From: CAYZJD01 sp964478455
GTDB lineage: Bacteria; Acidobacteriota; Terriglobia; Bryobacterales; Bryobacteraceae
Length of the DNA stretch: 8,495 nt
Direction of reading: 5' to 3'
NCBI GenBank assembly: GCA_964478455.1
Contig: CAYZJD010000194.1
Coordinates: 1-8,495 of the forward strand
Under the pieces are notes generated by a model. That model made no database searches. It was given only the letters and a program-made list of their open reading frames with translations, and had not been told where the DNA came from. The position numbers and the translations under genes are program-made. This document shows, in pieces, positions 1 through 7,871 of the stretch (the stretch's first letter is position 1; the number at the start of each line of letters is the position of its first letter).

Positions 1-86
1 ACGACCGCGCCGACCGGCACCTCGTCTTCGCGCTCCGCCTCCGTGGCGAGCTTCAGCGCCTGCCGCATGTAGTCTTCGTCAGTCAC
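1..86 (-). CDS. tadA: tRNA-specific adenosine deaminase, N-terminal fragment (runs off the left edge)
   Basis: Only the first 28 codons are in the window. The reading begins V-T-D-E-D-Y-M-R-Q-A-L-K-L-A and reaches E-V-P-V-G-A-V-V. This matches the start of TadA-type deaminases: a first helix with the 'YMRxALxLA' pattern followed by the 'EVPVGAVV' strand. TadA converts the wobble adenosine of tRNA-Arg(ACG) to inosine in the cytoplasm. The zinc-binding H-A-E and P-C-x-x-C motifs lie outside the window, so the call rests on the N-terminus alone. The GTG at 84-86 is chosen because a GGAG (minus strand, plus positions 91-94) sits 4 bases upstream. An in-frame ATG at 66-68 would cut into the conserved helix. 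Another cytidine/guanine deaminase-family member remains possible. The gene is divergent from the exporter operon. Confidence 0.72.
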   Translation of the reverse strand, partial: MTDEDYMRQALKLATEAEREDEVPVGAV

Positions 87-156
87 GGGGCTCCGAACCG
101 CTGTTGGCGTTTTTAGCGGATAGTTCGGGAACAGGACGCCACCTGCAACCGTAGTC

Positions 157-162
157 TACAAT
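157..162 (+). promoter_or_regulatory. Possible -10 element (TACAAT) for the exporter operon, suggesting a leaderless mRNA
   Basis: TACAAT lies 8 bases before the ATG at 171, so transcription would begin at or within a base or two of the start codon. There is no Shine-Dalgarno-like purine run between it and the ATG, and no convincing -35 is seen 16-18 bases upstream. A 9-base interrupted palindrome (GTAG-T-CTAC, 151-159) overlaps the element. A -10-like hexamer can arise by chance, so this is a weak call. Confidence 0.3.
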
Positions 163-170
163 GGTCACCA

Positions 171-1331
171 ATGGGGCGTTATCTTCCGCTGATCTTCAAG
201 AATAGCTGGCGGAACCGTCGCCGTACCATGCTGACGGTGCTCAGCATCGGGGCTTCTCTTTGCTTGCTGGGGGTCCTGTTCGCCATTTATAGGGCGTTCT
301 ACTTTCAGGAGGCCTCGCCGGAGCAGGCGCGTCGCCTGGTGACCCGAAACCGTATCTCGCTGGCCGTGCCGATGCCGATCTTCTACCGGGAGCGAATCAA
401 GCAGATACCGGGCGTCCAGGAAGTCATGGCCTACCAGTGGTTCCAAGGGGTGTACAAGGACAGCCGGGACCCGAAGAACTTCTTCGCCCGGTTCGCCACC
501 GAGCCGGAGAAGCTCTTCGTCGTTCGCGGCGAGATCCAGGTTCCGGAGGAGCAGAAACGGGCATTCATCGCCGAACGCACGGCTTGTGCCATCGGACGGC
601 CGCTCGCCGAAAAGCACAACCTTAAGCTCGGGGACAGGATCACGCTTACGGGGGATATCTTCCCGGTCACGCTGGAACTGACGGTACGGGCCATCTGGGA
701 GGCTCCGGACAACGACGAGGTCCTGTACTTTCACTGGAAATACCTGGAGGAAGGGCTGCCGGCGGGGCGTCAGGGAGAAATAGGAACGTTCTCCATTCTT
801 GCGGAAAGCCCCGGCGTGGTGAACCAGATCGCCGACAAAGTGGACGCGATGTTCCGCAACGCCACCGTCCAGACGCGCACGGAAACCGAGCAGGCGTTCG
901 GGTTAAGCTTCCTGGCATTTCTTGGGAATGTGAAGGCGTTCCTGTTGAGCATCTGCGCCGCGGTGACCTTCACCATCCTGCTGGTTTCGGCCAACACGAT
1001 GGCGATGTCGGTGCGCGAGCGCATTCGGGAAGTAGGAATCATGAAGACTCTGGGATTTACCCCGGGCAGCATCCTGGGCATCATTCTCGGGGAGGCGGTG
1101 GCGATCTCCCTGTTAGGCGGGGCGCTGGGCTGCCTGCTGGCCGCGGGGCTGTGCGCCGTCATCCGGAACGGGCCAGTGGCTTTCCCGCAAGTCCGGAACC
1201 TGTCCCTGGAACCGCCGGTGGTTCTTCTGGCTCTGGCGGTGGCCGCGCTGGTGGGCCTGATCAGCTCGGCGATCCCCGCACTCGGAGCCGCACGTACTTC
1301 CATCCTGGATGCAACCAGGGACATGGGGTAA
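171..1331 (+). CDS. ABC transporter permease, FtsX/MacB type (first of two)
   Basis: This is a 386-residue inner-membrane permease of the MacB/FtsX (type VII, mechanotransmission) fold. TM1 is at about residues 20-42, followed by a large extracytoplasmic domain (about 45-250). TM2 (about 254-277), TM3 (about 302-331) and TM4 (about 349-371) follow. The cytoplasmic 'RERIREVGIMKTLGF' stretch (282-296) between TM2 and TM3 is the family hallmark that contacts the ATPase. The C-terminus ends with the usual 'PALGAARxSILDA' pattern. The start fits the family because 'YLPLIFKNSWRNRRRTMLTVLSIG' is the standard N-terminal amphipathic lead-in to TM1. No ribosome-binding site is visible before it. It should pair with the second permease, the HlyD-type adaptor and the ATPase downstream. 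The substrate cannot be read from the sequence. Members of this group export peptides, lipids, antibiotics or lipoproteins. Confidence 0.92.
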   Translation: MGRYLPLIFKNSWRNRRRTMLTVLSIGASLCLLGVLFAIYRAFYFQEASPEQARRLVTRNRISLAVPMPIFYRERIKQIPGVQEVMAYQWFQGVYKDSRDPKNFFARFATEPEKLFVVRGEIQVPEEQKRAFIAERTACAIGRPLAEKHNLKLGDRITLTGDIFPVTLELTVRAIWEAPDNDEVLYFHWKYLEEGLPAGRQGEIGTFSILAESPGVVNQIADKVDAMFRNATVQTRTETEQAFGLSFLAFLGNVKAFLLSICAAVTFTILLVSANTMAMSVRERIREVGIMKTLGFTPGSILGIILGEAVAISLLGGALGCLLAAGLCAVIRNGPVAFPQVRNLSLEPPVVLLALAVAALVGLISSAIPALGAARTSILDATRDMG

Positions 1332-1340
1332 GGAGAGCGG

Positions 1341-2507
1341 ATGGCGCTTCCTTTCGCGTATAACTGGAGGAACCTCGTCGTGCGCCGCACCACGACGGCG
1401 ATGACCGCGCTCGGCATCGCTCTCACGGTGGCGGTGCTGCTGGCGGTGGTGGCGCTGGTGGAAGGCTTGCACAGGGCCTTCGAAGCCACCGGCAATCCGC
1501 TGCATGTGCTGGTCATGCGAAAAGGCTCCGAATCGGAGCTATCAAGCAACTTCACGCGCGAGATGTACCAGGACCTGAAGTTCAAGCCGGGCATCGCTAG
1601 GGCGGCCAGCGGCGATCCAAAGGCCTCGCTTGAGATGGTGACGGTAGTGAGCCTGGCGCGCATCGACAGCCCGGAGGGGATGAACGTAACGCTGCGCGGC
1701 CTAAGCCCCACCGGGGTGGAGATGCGGGAGGGACTGACGCTGCTGCGCGGGCGGTGGTTCGAGACGGGAAGACGAGAGGTGGTGGTCGGCGCTTCGATCG
1801 CCGAACGCTTCCCCGACGCCGAAATCGGTAAGAAGATCCACCTCGGCCAGAGCGACTGGGACGTGGTGGGAGTGATGGAGGCCGGGCGCGGCGTCGCCAA
1901 CAGCGAAATCTTCGCCGATCTGAACCAGCTCAGCGCGGACTACAACCGTGTCGAGGTGCTCAGCTCCTGTCTCATCGAAGCAACCGACGAGGTAGCGGTG
2001 CAAGCGCTTATCAACGATCTCAACAATGACCGGCGGCTGAACGTCAACGCGCGCACCGAGCGGGAATACTACGAAACGCAGAAGGCCTCCGGCGCGCCCA
2101 TCCAGTATATCGGCACGCTGGTGGCGGTGATCATGGCCATCGGGAGCAGCTTCGCCGCTATGAACACGATGTATGCGGCGGTGGCGCGACGTGCCCGCGA
2201 GATCGGCACTCTCCGCGTGCTCGGTTTCTCGCGCGGCAGCATCCTGCTGAGCTTCTTGATCGAGTCATTGCTGCTTTCGGCCTTGGGCGGGCTGGTGGGG
2301 TGCCTGTTGATTCTGCCGCTTAACGGCATGACCACGGGTATTGGGAATTTCGTTACCTTCAGCGAAATCGCCTTCAACTTCCACCTGGGTCCGAAAGGCA
2401 TCGGCAGCGGCATCCTGTTCTCCCTGATTATGGGGGCCGTCGGGGGCCTGGCCCCGGCCCTGATGGCCGCCAGGAAAGAGATCCTGACGGCCCTGCGGGA
2501 AACGTAG
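1341..2507 (+). CDS. ABC transporter permease, FtsX/MacB type (second of two)
   Basis: This 388-residue permease has the same architecture as its upstream neighbour: TM1 at about residues 18-41, an extracytoplasmic domain (about 45-252), TM2 (about 255-281), TM3 (about 300-328) and TM4 (about 353-376). The coupling stretch '[15 protein letters not shown]' (282-296) and the C-terminal '[17 protein letters not shown]' are typical. The two permeases are the same length but clearly diverged outside the coupling and TM regions. I therefore expect a heterodimer with two different periplasmic domains rather than redundant copies. A good ribosome-binding site (AAGGAG, 1330-1335) overlaps the stop codon of the previous gene and lies 5 bases before the ATG. 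The 9-base gap puts it in the same operon. Confidence 0.92.
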   Translation: MALPFAYNWRNLVVRRTTTAMTALGIALTVAVLLAVVALVEGLHRAFEATGNPLHVLVMRKGSESELSSNFTREMYQDLKFKPGIARAASGDPKASLEMVTVVSLARIDSPEGMNVTLRGLSPTGVEMREGLTLLRGRWFETGRREVVVGASIAERFPDAEIGKKIHLGQSDWDVVGVMEAGRGVANSEIFADLNQLSADYNRVEVLSSCLIEATDEVAVQALINDLNNDRRLNVNARTEREYYETQKASGAPIQYIGTLVAVIMAIGSSFAAMNTMYAAVARRAREIGTLRVLGFSRGSILLSFLIESLLLSALGGLVGCLLILPLNGMTTGIGNFVTFSEIAFNFHLGPKGIGSGILFSLIMGAVGGLAPALMAARKEILTALRET

Positions 2508-2513
2508 TCGAGT

Positions 2514-3857
2514 ATGGAAGCGGATTTGAAGAGCTTGCGGATCGACCACAAGAAGAAGGCTTCCGGAGAGCCTTCCCGCTGGGCGACACGGTGGATCCTC
2601 GCCGGCGTCCTGCTGTTTCTGCTGTTGGGCGCCGCCCGCTTCGGGTACAACATGGTGACGGCCGCCACCGATGTGGAACTGGTGCGCGTGCAGGCGCAAG
2701 GGGGCACGGCTTCCCTTGACGAAGGGCGGCGGGTCATCCTGAACGCCACCGGCTATATCGTGGCCGCCCACAAGATCGAGGTCGCCTCCAAAGTGATGGG
2801 CAAGGTGGCCTGGATCGGCGTGGACAAGGGCGACAAAGTCAAGGAAGGCCAGGTGATCGTGCGGCTGGAGGACGACGAATACCGAGCCCAGCTTCAGCAG
2901 GTCCGGGGACAGCTCGCCAGCCTCGAAGCGCGGTTGCAGGAACTGATCAGCGGGTCCCGGCCGGAGGAGATCGCCGTGGCCAAGGCGAACCTCGAGCAGG
3001 CGAAAGCCGATCTCGAGAACGCGCGCATCAACCTCGACCGGACCAAGAACCTCACGTCCGAGGGGGTGCTGTCCCGACAGGCGCTTGACGATGCGCAGGC
3101 CCGCTACGACGCGGCCGCGGCACGGGTCAATTCGCTCGAACGGACCTACGAACTGGTGCGCATCGGCCCGCGCAAGGAGCAGATCGAGGCGATGCGCGGG
3201 CAGGTGACGCAGGCGCGCGGCGCGGTTGCCTTTTACGAGACACAACTCGCCAACACCGTCATCCGGGCGCCGGTGACCGGGACGATTCTTGAGCGCGTGG
3301 TGGAGAAGGGCGAGTTCCTCACGACCAGCTTCGTGGGCGAACGGGGCGCCAAAGGATACGTGGTATCGCTGGCCGACCTGAACGACCTGGAAGTCGAACT
3401 GGACATCAGCCAGAACGATTTCGCGAGACTGGGGCCACGCCAGCAGGGCATCGTGACCACTGACGCCTATCCGGACCGGAAGTACGAAGGCGTCATCGAC
3501 GAGATCTCGCCTGAGGCGAACCGGCAGAAGGCTACCGTGCAAGTGAAGGTGAAGATCCTCCAGCCTGACGAGTATCTCCGGCCCGAGATGAATGCCAGCG
3601 TGGCGTTCTACACCGAAGAGCAGCAGGCGGCCGGCGCGGCACCCAAGCCGGTGATCTACGTGCCGGCGTCGGCAGTACGAAACGATGCGGTCTTCGTAGC
3701 CTTGGGGGGCAAGGCGGTCCAGCGCAAGGTGCGGACAGGTCCGGCCAGCAGCCGGGGGGTCTTGATCGAGGAAGGGCTGATCGGCGGGGAGGACCTGATC
3801 GTGAATCCACCGGCCGAGTTGGCGGAAGGCGACCGGGTGCGTGCCAGAAAGGGATGA
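2514..3857 (+). CDS. HlyD/MacA-type periplasmic adaptor (membrane fusion protein)
   Basis: This 447-residue adaptor should bridge the inner-membrane ABC exporter to an outer-membrane channel. A cytoplasmic N-terminus precedes one membrane anchor (about residues 27-47). Two lipoyl half-motifs (about 81-120, '[25 protein letters not shown]', and about 246-275, '[21 protein letters not shown]') flank a long alpha-helical hairpin (about 121-245). A beta-barrel domain (about 290-368) and a membrane-proximal domain (about 378-447) follow. The hairpin tip carries R176-x3-L180-x6-S187, which matches the R-L-S motif known from TolC-binding adaptors such as MacA and AcrA. The gap to the preceding permease is 6 bases, and only a weak GGGA-type site is present before the ATG, which suggests coupled translation. 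No lipoprotein cysteine is present; it is anchored by its transmembrane helix. Confidence 0.93.
   Translation: MEADLKSLRIDHKKKASGEPSRWATRWILAGVLLFLLLGAARFGYNMVTAATDVELVRVQAQGGTASLDEGRRVILNATGYIVAAHKIEVASKVMGKVAWIGVDKGDKVKEGQVIVRLEDDEYRAQLQQVRGQLASLEARLQELISGSRPEEIAVAKANLEQAKADLENARINLDRTKNLTSEGVLSRQALDDAQARYDAAAARVNSLERTYELVRIGPRKEQIEAMRGQVTQARGAVAFYETQLANTVIRAPVTGTILERVVEKGEFLTTSFVGERGAKGYVVSLADLNDLEVELDISQNDFARLGPRQQGIVTTDAYPDRKYEGVIDEISPEANRQKATVQVKVKILQPDEYLRPEMNASVAFYTEEQQAAGAAPKPVIYVPASAVRNDAVFVALGGKAVQRKVRTGPASSRGVLIEEGLIGGEDLIVNPPAELAEGDRVRARKG
3848..3854 (+). promoter_or_regulatory. Ribosome-binding site that decides the ATPase start
   Basis: AAAGGGA ends 7 bases before the GTG at 3862 and overlaps the end of the adaptor gene (TGA at 3855-3857). 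An in-frame GTG at 3841 lies upstream of this site, would add seven residues, and has no comparable site of its own. This supports 3862 as the true start. Confidence 0.6.
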
Positions 3858-3861
3858 GCGA

Positions 3862-4599
3862 GTGAGCGAGACTGTTATCCAGACCAGCTATCTGACCAAG
3901 GAGTTCCGCAGGGACGGCTTCAGCGTCACCGCCCTGCACAGGGTGAGCCTTGAGATACACAAAGGCGAGTTCGTTACGCTCATGGGACCCTCGGGCTCAG
4001 GCAAGTCCACCCTGCTGCACCTCATCGCGGCCATGGACCGGCCAACGGAAGGGGAGATCCTCGTGCTGGGCCAGAACCTCCGCCAGTTGAACGACAATGA
4101 AGTCGCCCACTGGCGGAATGTCCATATCGGCTTTGTCTTCCAGTCCTACAACCTCATCCCGGTCCTGACGGCGCTCGAAAACGTCGAGTTGCCGCTGAAG
4201 CTCACCCAGCTCAAGAAGAGGGAGCGGATTCACCACGCCGAGACGGCCTTGAAGCTGGTAGGGCTCGGCGACCGCATGCACCACATGCCGCGCCAGCTCT
4301 CCGGCGGCCAGGAGCAGCGTGTCGCCATCGCCCGCGCCATCGTAACGGATCCCGATTTGATTCTGGCCGACGAGCCGACCGGGAACCTCGACGCCTCCTC
4401 CGCGCAGGAGGTGCTGACACTGCTGTCCCGGCTGAATAAGGAGTTCGGCAAGACCGTAGTGATGGTGACGCACGACCCGCACGCGGCCCACTTCGCCAGC
4501 AAGGTCCGATATCTCGAGAAGGCGGAACTGCTGCCGGAAGGCAAGGCGCCGGCGGATGGGTCGGCGCCGGCGTCCGCCGCCGGGCAGGCGTCGGCCTAG
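3862..4599 (+). CDS. ABC transporter ATPase, LolD/MacB/DevA type
   Basis: This is the 245-residue cytoplasmic ATPase that powers the two-permease exporter. All catalytic motifs are intact (numbering from GTG 3862): Walker [10 protein letters not shown] (residues 42-50, K48), Q-loop Q94, signature LSGGQ (146-150), Walker B LILADE with catalytic E171, D-loop 'GNLD' and H-loop H204. The '[24 protein letters not shown]' stretch is characteristic of the LolD/MacB subfamily. The start at 3862 follows AAAGGGA; the alternative GTG at 3841 would give 252 residues and overlap the adaptor gene. After the core there is a tail of about 20 residues rich in Ala, Pro and Ser ([17 protein letters not shown] at the end), longer than in compact LolD proteins and probably unstructured. 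It is the last gene of the operon. Confidence 0.94.
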   Translation: MSETVIQTSYLTKEFRRDGFSVTALHRVSLEIHKGEFVTLMGPSGSGKSTLLHLIAAMDRPTEGEILVLGQNLRQLNDNEVAHWRNVHIGFVFQSYNLIPVLTALENVELPLKLTQLKKRERIHHAETALKLVGLGDRMHHMPRQLSGGQEQRVAIARAIVTDPDLILADEPTGNLDASSAQEVLTLLSRLNKEFGKTVVMVTHDPHAAHFASKVRYLEKAELLPEGKAPADGSAPASAAGQASA

Positions 4600-4607
4600 A
4601 GGCTCCA

Positions 4608-4688
4608 ATGGGGTGGCAGAGGAACGGCTCCTGGAAGGTCGTGTTCGACGCCGGCGTCCAGGACACCCGGCCGAAGCCGGCGCCGTAA
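4608..4688 (+). pseudogene. Probable remnant of a DUF4440/SnoaL-like protein (C-terminal 26 codons)
   Basis: An ATG-to-TAA frame of 26 codons reads MGWQRNGSWKVVFDAGV followed by QDTRPKPAP. The core resembles the last strand of DUF4440/SnoaL-like (NTF2 fold) proteins, which typically end 'W+RQ.DGSWKVV.D.G' and a short proline-containing tail. Nearly every codon ends in G or C, as in the real genes nearby, so the frame looks as if it was once, or still is, coding. Upstream in the same frame the translation (inside the ATPase tail) shows no DUF4440 similarity, so the rest of the domain is missing. An AGAGG (4598-4602) lies 5 bases before the ATG, so translation as a micro-ORF is possible. It ends one base short of the convergent DUF1080 gene. 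The family match is from memory and covers only about 15 residues. Confidence 0.4.
4667..4680 (-). terminator. UUCG-loop hairpin downstream of the leftward operon (possible terminator or 3' stabiliser)
   Basis: On the minus strand CCGGC-TTCG-GCCGG forms a 5-bp all-GC stem closed by the very stable C(UUCG)G tetraloop. It starts 9 bases after the TAG of the DUF1080 gene. There is no U-run after it, so it is not a classical intrinsic terminator. It could act with Rho or protect the 3' end. GC-rich DNA produces short stems easily. Confidence 0.35.
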
Positions 4689-4689
4689 G

Positions 4690-5391
4690 CTACCGCCGGT
4701 GGACCTCGCGGATCCGGAGATTGCGGAACATCATGACGCTAAACTGGTCGTGGAGCTGGAGTCCGATGGGGCCGGTCTTCGGCCGCCTTGGGTCTCCGGG
4801 GTGTTCGGCCACCAGGCGACCGTTCAGCCTGACGCGGATGCGATCCGAACGAGACTCGATTTCGAGCACGTTCCACTGGTCGTCCCGTTGCACCCCAAGC
4901 GGCGCCTTGACGAAGCGGTAGATGCTCCCTGACGGCCAGTCATCCCCATAGCGGTTGTTGATCTGGATCTCGTAGCCGACCCGCGCCGGTGTGCGCTCGA
5001 AATTGGGCGGCTCCGAGACTGCGTGTCGCGCCCGGGTGGCGTCGCGGATGGATACGCCGCTGTTGCCGCCGTACCGCGCCCAGTACTCGAGCCTGAGATC
5101 GAAGTCGCCGAACTCTTTCTTTGTGTAAAGCCAAGCCTGCCGGTAGAGCCACGACGCGAGTTCTCCGTAGTTCTTGGGCCAAGGCGACAGCTTCTGCAAG
5201 CTCGCCGGATCGCGCTGGCCAACCAGCGTTCCGTCGCCGAGCACGGTCCAGACCCCGTCGCCCACGGGTTCCCAACCTTCGAGATCTTTGCCGTTGAACA
5301 GCGCCGTCCATTCCGCGCCCACAGCCCCGAGGGCAAACACGACAAGAATCCCGGCGACACGGATGGTCCACGCGATGAGTGATTGGTTCAT
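4690..5391 (-). CDS. Secreted DUF1080 / 3-keto-disaccharide hydrolase family protein
   Basis: This is a 233-residue exported protein. Residues 1-26 form a signal peptide (hydrophobic core about 7-23, likely cleavage at GAVGA before EW). The mature part begins with the DUF1080 hallmark 'LFNGKDLEGWEPVGDGVWTV' (31-50). It continues with the jelly-roll strands 'GDFDLRLEYWAR' (95-106), 'NSGVSIRD' (110-117), 'GYEIQINN' (139-146), 'GSIYRF' (155-160), 'DDQWNVLEIE' (170-179) and 'GPIGLQLHD' (207-215), and ends 'FRNLRIREV'. The family (PF06439) is a concanavalin-like sandwich. Some members hydrolyse 3-keto-glycosides, and many are of unknown specificity. The ATG overlaps the TGA of the upstream glycosyltransferase (ATGA, 5388-5391), implying coupled translation as the last gene of the rpiB operon. 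The substrate is not readable from the sequence. Confidence 0.9.
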   Translation of the reverse strand: MNQSLIAWTIRVAGILVVFALGAVGAEWTALFNGKDLEGWEPVGDGVWTVLGDGTLVGQRDPASLQKLSPWPKNYGELASWLYRQAWLYTKKEFGDFDLRLEYWARYGGNSGVSIRDATRARHAVSEPPNFERTPARVGYEIQINNRYGDDWPSGSIYRFVKAPLGVQRDDQWNVLEIESRSDRIRVRLNGRLVAEHPGDPRRPKTGPIGLQLHDQFSVMMFRNLRIREVHRR

Positions 5392-6587
5392 TGATTCATT
5401 GAGGGCGTCCGGGCTGAGCCAGTCCGTTCGGCGATTACATCAAGATAAATCTCCAACACCTGCCTGGCAGTCGATTCCCAACTGAAGCGCCGGGTTTGGT
5501 CATGGCCTTTGCGGATGAGCTCGGCGCGCAGATCGTCGTCGGTAAGGACTTCGCGGATGCCGCGTGCAATGTCGAACACGTTCTCGGGGTTGACCAGGAC
5601 GGCTGCGTCGCCGACAACTTCCGGAAGTGAGCTGACGTTGGAAGTGACCACCGGCGTCCCGCTGGCCATGGCCTCGAGCGGCGGCAGGCCGAAGCCCTCG
5701 TACAGCGATGGAAAGACAAACGCAGCCGCCGCCTCATAGAACATGCGCAGCGTATCGAACGGAACGAAGCCAAGAAAGCGAACCACGTTCTCCGCGCGCG
5801 TTTGGATGACGGCGCGCCGCACAGCCGGGTACTTGGAGATCTCATCGCCGATGATGATGAGCCGGAGATCCTTGTAGACCGGATGGGTTTCGAGCGCCCC
5901 CCGCACAACCGCGAAAGCCTCCACCAGCCGGGGAATGTTCTTTTGCGGCCGGATCGTGCCGGCGTAAAGGATGAACGGGTACTGGATCTGATAACGCTCG
6001 AGGGTACGCCGCAACTCGGAGGAGGGTGTTTCGAGGCCCGCAGCCCGCGCATCGGCCTGAGGGCCAGGCTGTAGGAACTTCGGGTCGGGGGCGTTGTAGA
6101 CCAGCCGGATGCGCCCCGGCGGAACGCCGAACAGATCCTCGACATTGCGCTGCGTGGCCCTGGAGACGACGATCACGCGGTCTGCGCGCAGCAGCCCGCG
6201 GCGGAATTGGAAACGCGCCAGGCTGCGCCAGCGGCTCTGGCGTTCTTCAAACAGCAGGCTGCTCAAGTCATGAACGGTTACCAGGTACGGCTTCGGCAAG
6301 GCGATGGAGACCACGCTGAGCGGGATATGGATGAGGTCAGCCGAGAAGTGCTTCAAGAACAGCGGGAACGCGACCTGGTCGAGCGGGTCGGTGTCGCGCC
6401 GCTCATAAACAGCCGTCTCGAAGTTGGACCCGAGGCCGGAGACTTCCGGCAGCCCGGCGTTGCTGGTGACGAGGACGTAGCGGTTTTCGCGGTCGATAGC
6501 GGCAAGGGAGTGAACCAAGTTCCGGATGTGCGTGCCAATGCCGAAGTCCTTGATGTGCCTGGCGTCAATGACAAAGCGCAGCGACAT
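5388..6587 (-). CDS. Glycosyltransferase family 4 (group 1, GT-B fold)
   Basis: This 399-residue, probably cytoplasmic or membrane-peripheral enzyme should transfer a sugar from a nucleotide-sugar donor, with retention of configuration. The N-terminal Rossmann half starts 'RFVIDARHIKDFGIGTHIRNLVHSL', with the glycine-rich acceptor loop typical of GT4. 'VTVHDLSS' (103-110) and 'VIVVSRATQRNV' (138-149) follow. The C-terminal half carries 'YAGTIRPQKNIPRLVEAF' (208-225) with R213 and K216 as likely phosphate-contacting residues. The E-x7-E motif is 'YEGFGLPPLE' (E297, E305), followed by 'MASGTPVVTSNVSSLPEV'. Donor and acceptor are unknown; mannosyl- or glucosyltransferases of cell-surface polysaccharide are the usual close relatives. 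Its ATG abuts the glyA stop (TGA-ATG) with no separate ribosome-binding site, suggesting reinitiation. Confidence 0.92.
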   Translation of the reverse strand: MSLRFVIDARHIKDFGIGTHIRNLVHSLAAIDRENRYVLVTSNAGLPEVSGLGSNFETAVYERRDTDPLDQVAFPLFLKHFSADLIHIPLSVVSIALPKPYLVTVHDLSSLLFEERQSRWRSLARFQFRRGLLRADRVIVVSRATQRNVEDLFGVPPGRIRLVYNAPDPKFLQPGPQADARAAGLETPSSELRRTLERYQIQYPFILYAGTIRPQKNIPRLVEAFAVVRGALETHPVYKDLRLIIIGDEISKYPAVRRAVIQTRAENVVRFLGFVPFDTLRMFYEAAAAFVFPSLYEGFGLPPLEAMASGTPVVTSNVSSLPEVVGDAAVLVNPENVFDIARGIREVLTDDDLRAELIRKGHDQTRRFSWESTARQVLEIYLDVIAERTGSARTPSMNQ

Positions 6588-7871
6588 TCATCGAACAGCG
6601 ACGGAATTCACCTTCCAAGCGTAGAGGGGGAACCGGTCTGTCAGCGTGGCCACGCGGCGCCTCACCTCGGCCAGCGTTTCCTCCGAACCGAGATGATCCA
6701 GCACTTCCGCAATCAGCGAGGCCACCTCGCGCATCTCGGGCTCGCGGAAGCCACGGGTGGTGACAGCCGGGGAGCCGAGCCGGATGCCGCTCGGGTTGAG
6801 CGGCGGATTGACATCAAAAGGAATGGTGTTCTTGTTGACGGTGATGTGGGCGTGGTCGAGCGCGGCTTCGGCCTCTTTGCCCCGGATGCCCTTGGCGAAC
6901 ACGTCCACCAACAGGAGATGCGTGTCGGTACCGCCGGAGACGACCCGGAAACCAGCGTCCATCAGGCCCTCGGCGAGCGCCCGCGCGTTGGCCTGGATCC
7001 GTGCCTGATAGGCGGCGAACTCGGGCATCATCGCCTCCAGCAGGCAGACGGCCTTGGCCGCGATCACGTGCACCAGCGGCCCGCCCTGCACACCGGGGAA
7101 GACGCTCTTGTCCACTGCTTGCGCGTATTGCGCGCGGCACAGGATCAGGCCTGAGCGTGGCCCGCGCAGCGTCTTGTGCGTGGTCGAAGTGACGATGTCC
7201 GCATGCTCGCACGGATTCGGAAACAGCCCGGCCGCCACCAGCCCCGAGAAGTGCGCCATGTCCACCAGCAGGATGGCTCCCACCGAGTCGGCGATCTCGC
7301 GGAATCTCCGGAAGTCGATGAAGCGCGGATACGCGCTGCCCCCGGCGATGATCATCTTCGGCCGGTGCTCCGCCGCCAGCCGCGCCAGCTCGTCATAGTC
7401 GATGATCTCGTCTTCGCGGCGCACGCCGTAGGGGATCACCTTGTACGTCTTGCCGCTGAAGTTCAAATGGTGGCCGTGGGTCAGGTGGCCCCCGTGGGAG
7501 AGGTTCATGCCGAGAATCGTGTCGCCGGGCTGGAGCACGGCGGCGTAAGCGGCTTCGTTGGCCTGTGAGCCCGCGTGCGGCTGCACGTTGGCGTGCTCGG
7601 CGCCGAAGAGCTTCTTGGCGCGCTCGCGCGCGAGATTCTCCACCACGTCGACGTGCTCGCAGCCGCCGTAGTACCGTCTGCCCGGATAACCCTCGGCGTA
7701 CTTGTTCGTGAATACGCTGCCGGTGGCCTCGAGCACCGCCTCGGAGGTGAAGTTCTCGCTCGCGATCAGCTCAAGCCGCGAGTTTTGGCGCTCAAGTTCT
7801 CCGCGAATGGCCTCGTAGACTGCGGGATCGACTTCGGCCAGCGGCCGGGCCAGTCTCTGTTGCTCGGTCAT
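6588..7871 (-). CDS. glyA: Serine hydroxymethyltransferase
   Basis: This 427-residue cytoplasmic PLP enzyme interconverts serine and glycine while loading tetrahydrofolate with a one-carbon unit. The length is normal for bacterial GlyA. Visible motifs are '[11 protein letters not shown]' (33-43), '[10 protein letters not shown]' (61-70) followed by 'CEHVDVVE', '[11 protein letters not shown]' (95-105), '[15 protein letters not shown]' (201-215, D204) and '[13 protein letters not shown]' (229-241, PLP lysine K233). '[13 protein letters not shown]' (362-374) supplies the substrate-carboxylate arginine R364. All key residues are present; 'RGPRSG' in place of the commoner 'RGPRGG' is a tolerated variant. 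The ATG overlaps the TGA of rpiB by 4 bases; the nearest GGAG lies 11 bases upstream. An rpiB-glyA pair is a recurring arrangement in several bacterial phyla. Confidence 0.97.
   Translation of the reverse strand: MTEQQRLARPLAEVDPAVYEAIRGELERQNSRLELIASENFTSEAVLEATGSVFTNKYAEGYPGRRYYGGCEHVDVVENLARERAKKLFGAEHANVQPHAGSQANEAAYAAVLQPGDTILGMNLSHGGHLTHGHHLNFSGKTYKVIPYGVRREDEIIDYDELARLAAEHRPKMIIAGGSAYPRFIDFRRFREIADSVGAILLVDMAHFSGLVAAGLFPNPCEHADIVTSTTHKTLRGPRSGLILCRAQYAQAVDKSVFPGVQGGPLVHVIAAKAVCLLEAMMPEFAAYQARIQANARALAEGLMDAGFRVVSGGTDTHLLLVDVFAKGIRGKEAEAALDHAHITVNKNTIPFDVNPPLNPSGIRLGSPAVTTRGFREPEMREVASLIAEVLDHLGSEETLAEVRRRVATLTDRFPLYAWKVNSVAVR

Noticed and set aside
87..170. A leftward promoter for the tadA-like gene
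   Set aside because: A TTGCAG with AACTAT at 17 bases can be found on the minus strand, but the -10 matches the consensus at only three of six positions, so it was not listed.
751..780. L-P-A-G-R-Q-G in the first permease, resembling the peptide read from dispersed TGCCGGCAGGCAGG-type palindromic repeats
   Set aside because: The DNA (ctgccggcggggcgtcaggg) does not form the repeat's palindrome and uses different codons, and the surrounding permease alignment needs no insertion there. Chance is the simpler reading.
770..1900. Long minus-strand open frame (376 codons) opposite both permeases
   Set aside because: It spans the junction of two convincing permease genes and its composition (Ser, Arg, Thr, Pro rich, no motif) is that of an antisense shadow.
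2265..3542. Long minus-strand open frame (425 codons) opposite the adaptor gene
   Set aside because: The opposite strand encodes a textbook HlyD-type adaptor. The minus translation is rich in His, Arg, Leu and Gly with no domain pattern, typical of antisense frames in high-GC genes.
3841..3861. GTG at 3841 as the ATPase start
   Set aside because: It lies inside the adaptor gene upstream of the AAAGGGA site, adds seven charged residues not expected in the family, and the GTG at 3862 has ideal spacing.
4647..4658. 12-bp perfect palindrome GACGCCGGCGTC as a terminator of the exporter operon
   Set aside because: As RNA it gives only a 4-bp stem with a 4-base loop and no U-run, and it lies inside the coding-like remnant. 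The ATPase terminator is therefore not identified.
6207..7154. Plus-strand open frame (315 codons) opposite the glycosyltransferase and glyA
   Set aside because: It crosses the boundary of two clear genes and has no recognisable motif; the opposite strand has intact catalytic residues throughout.
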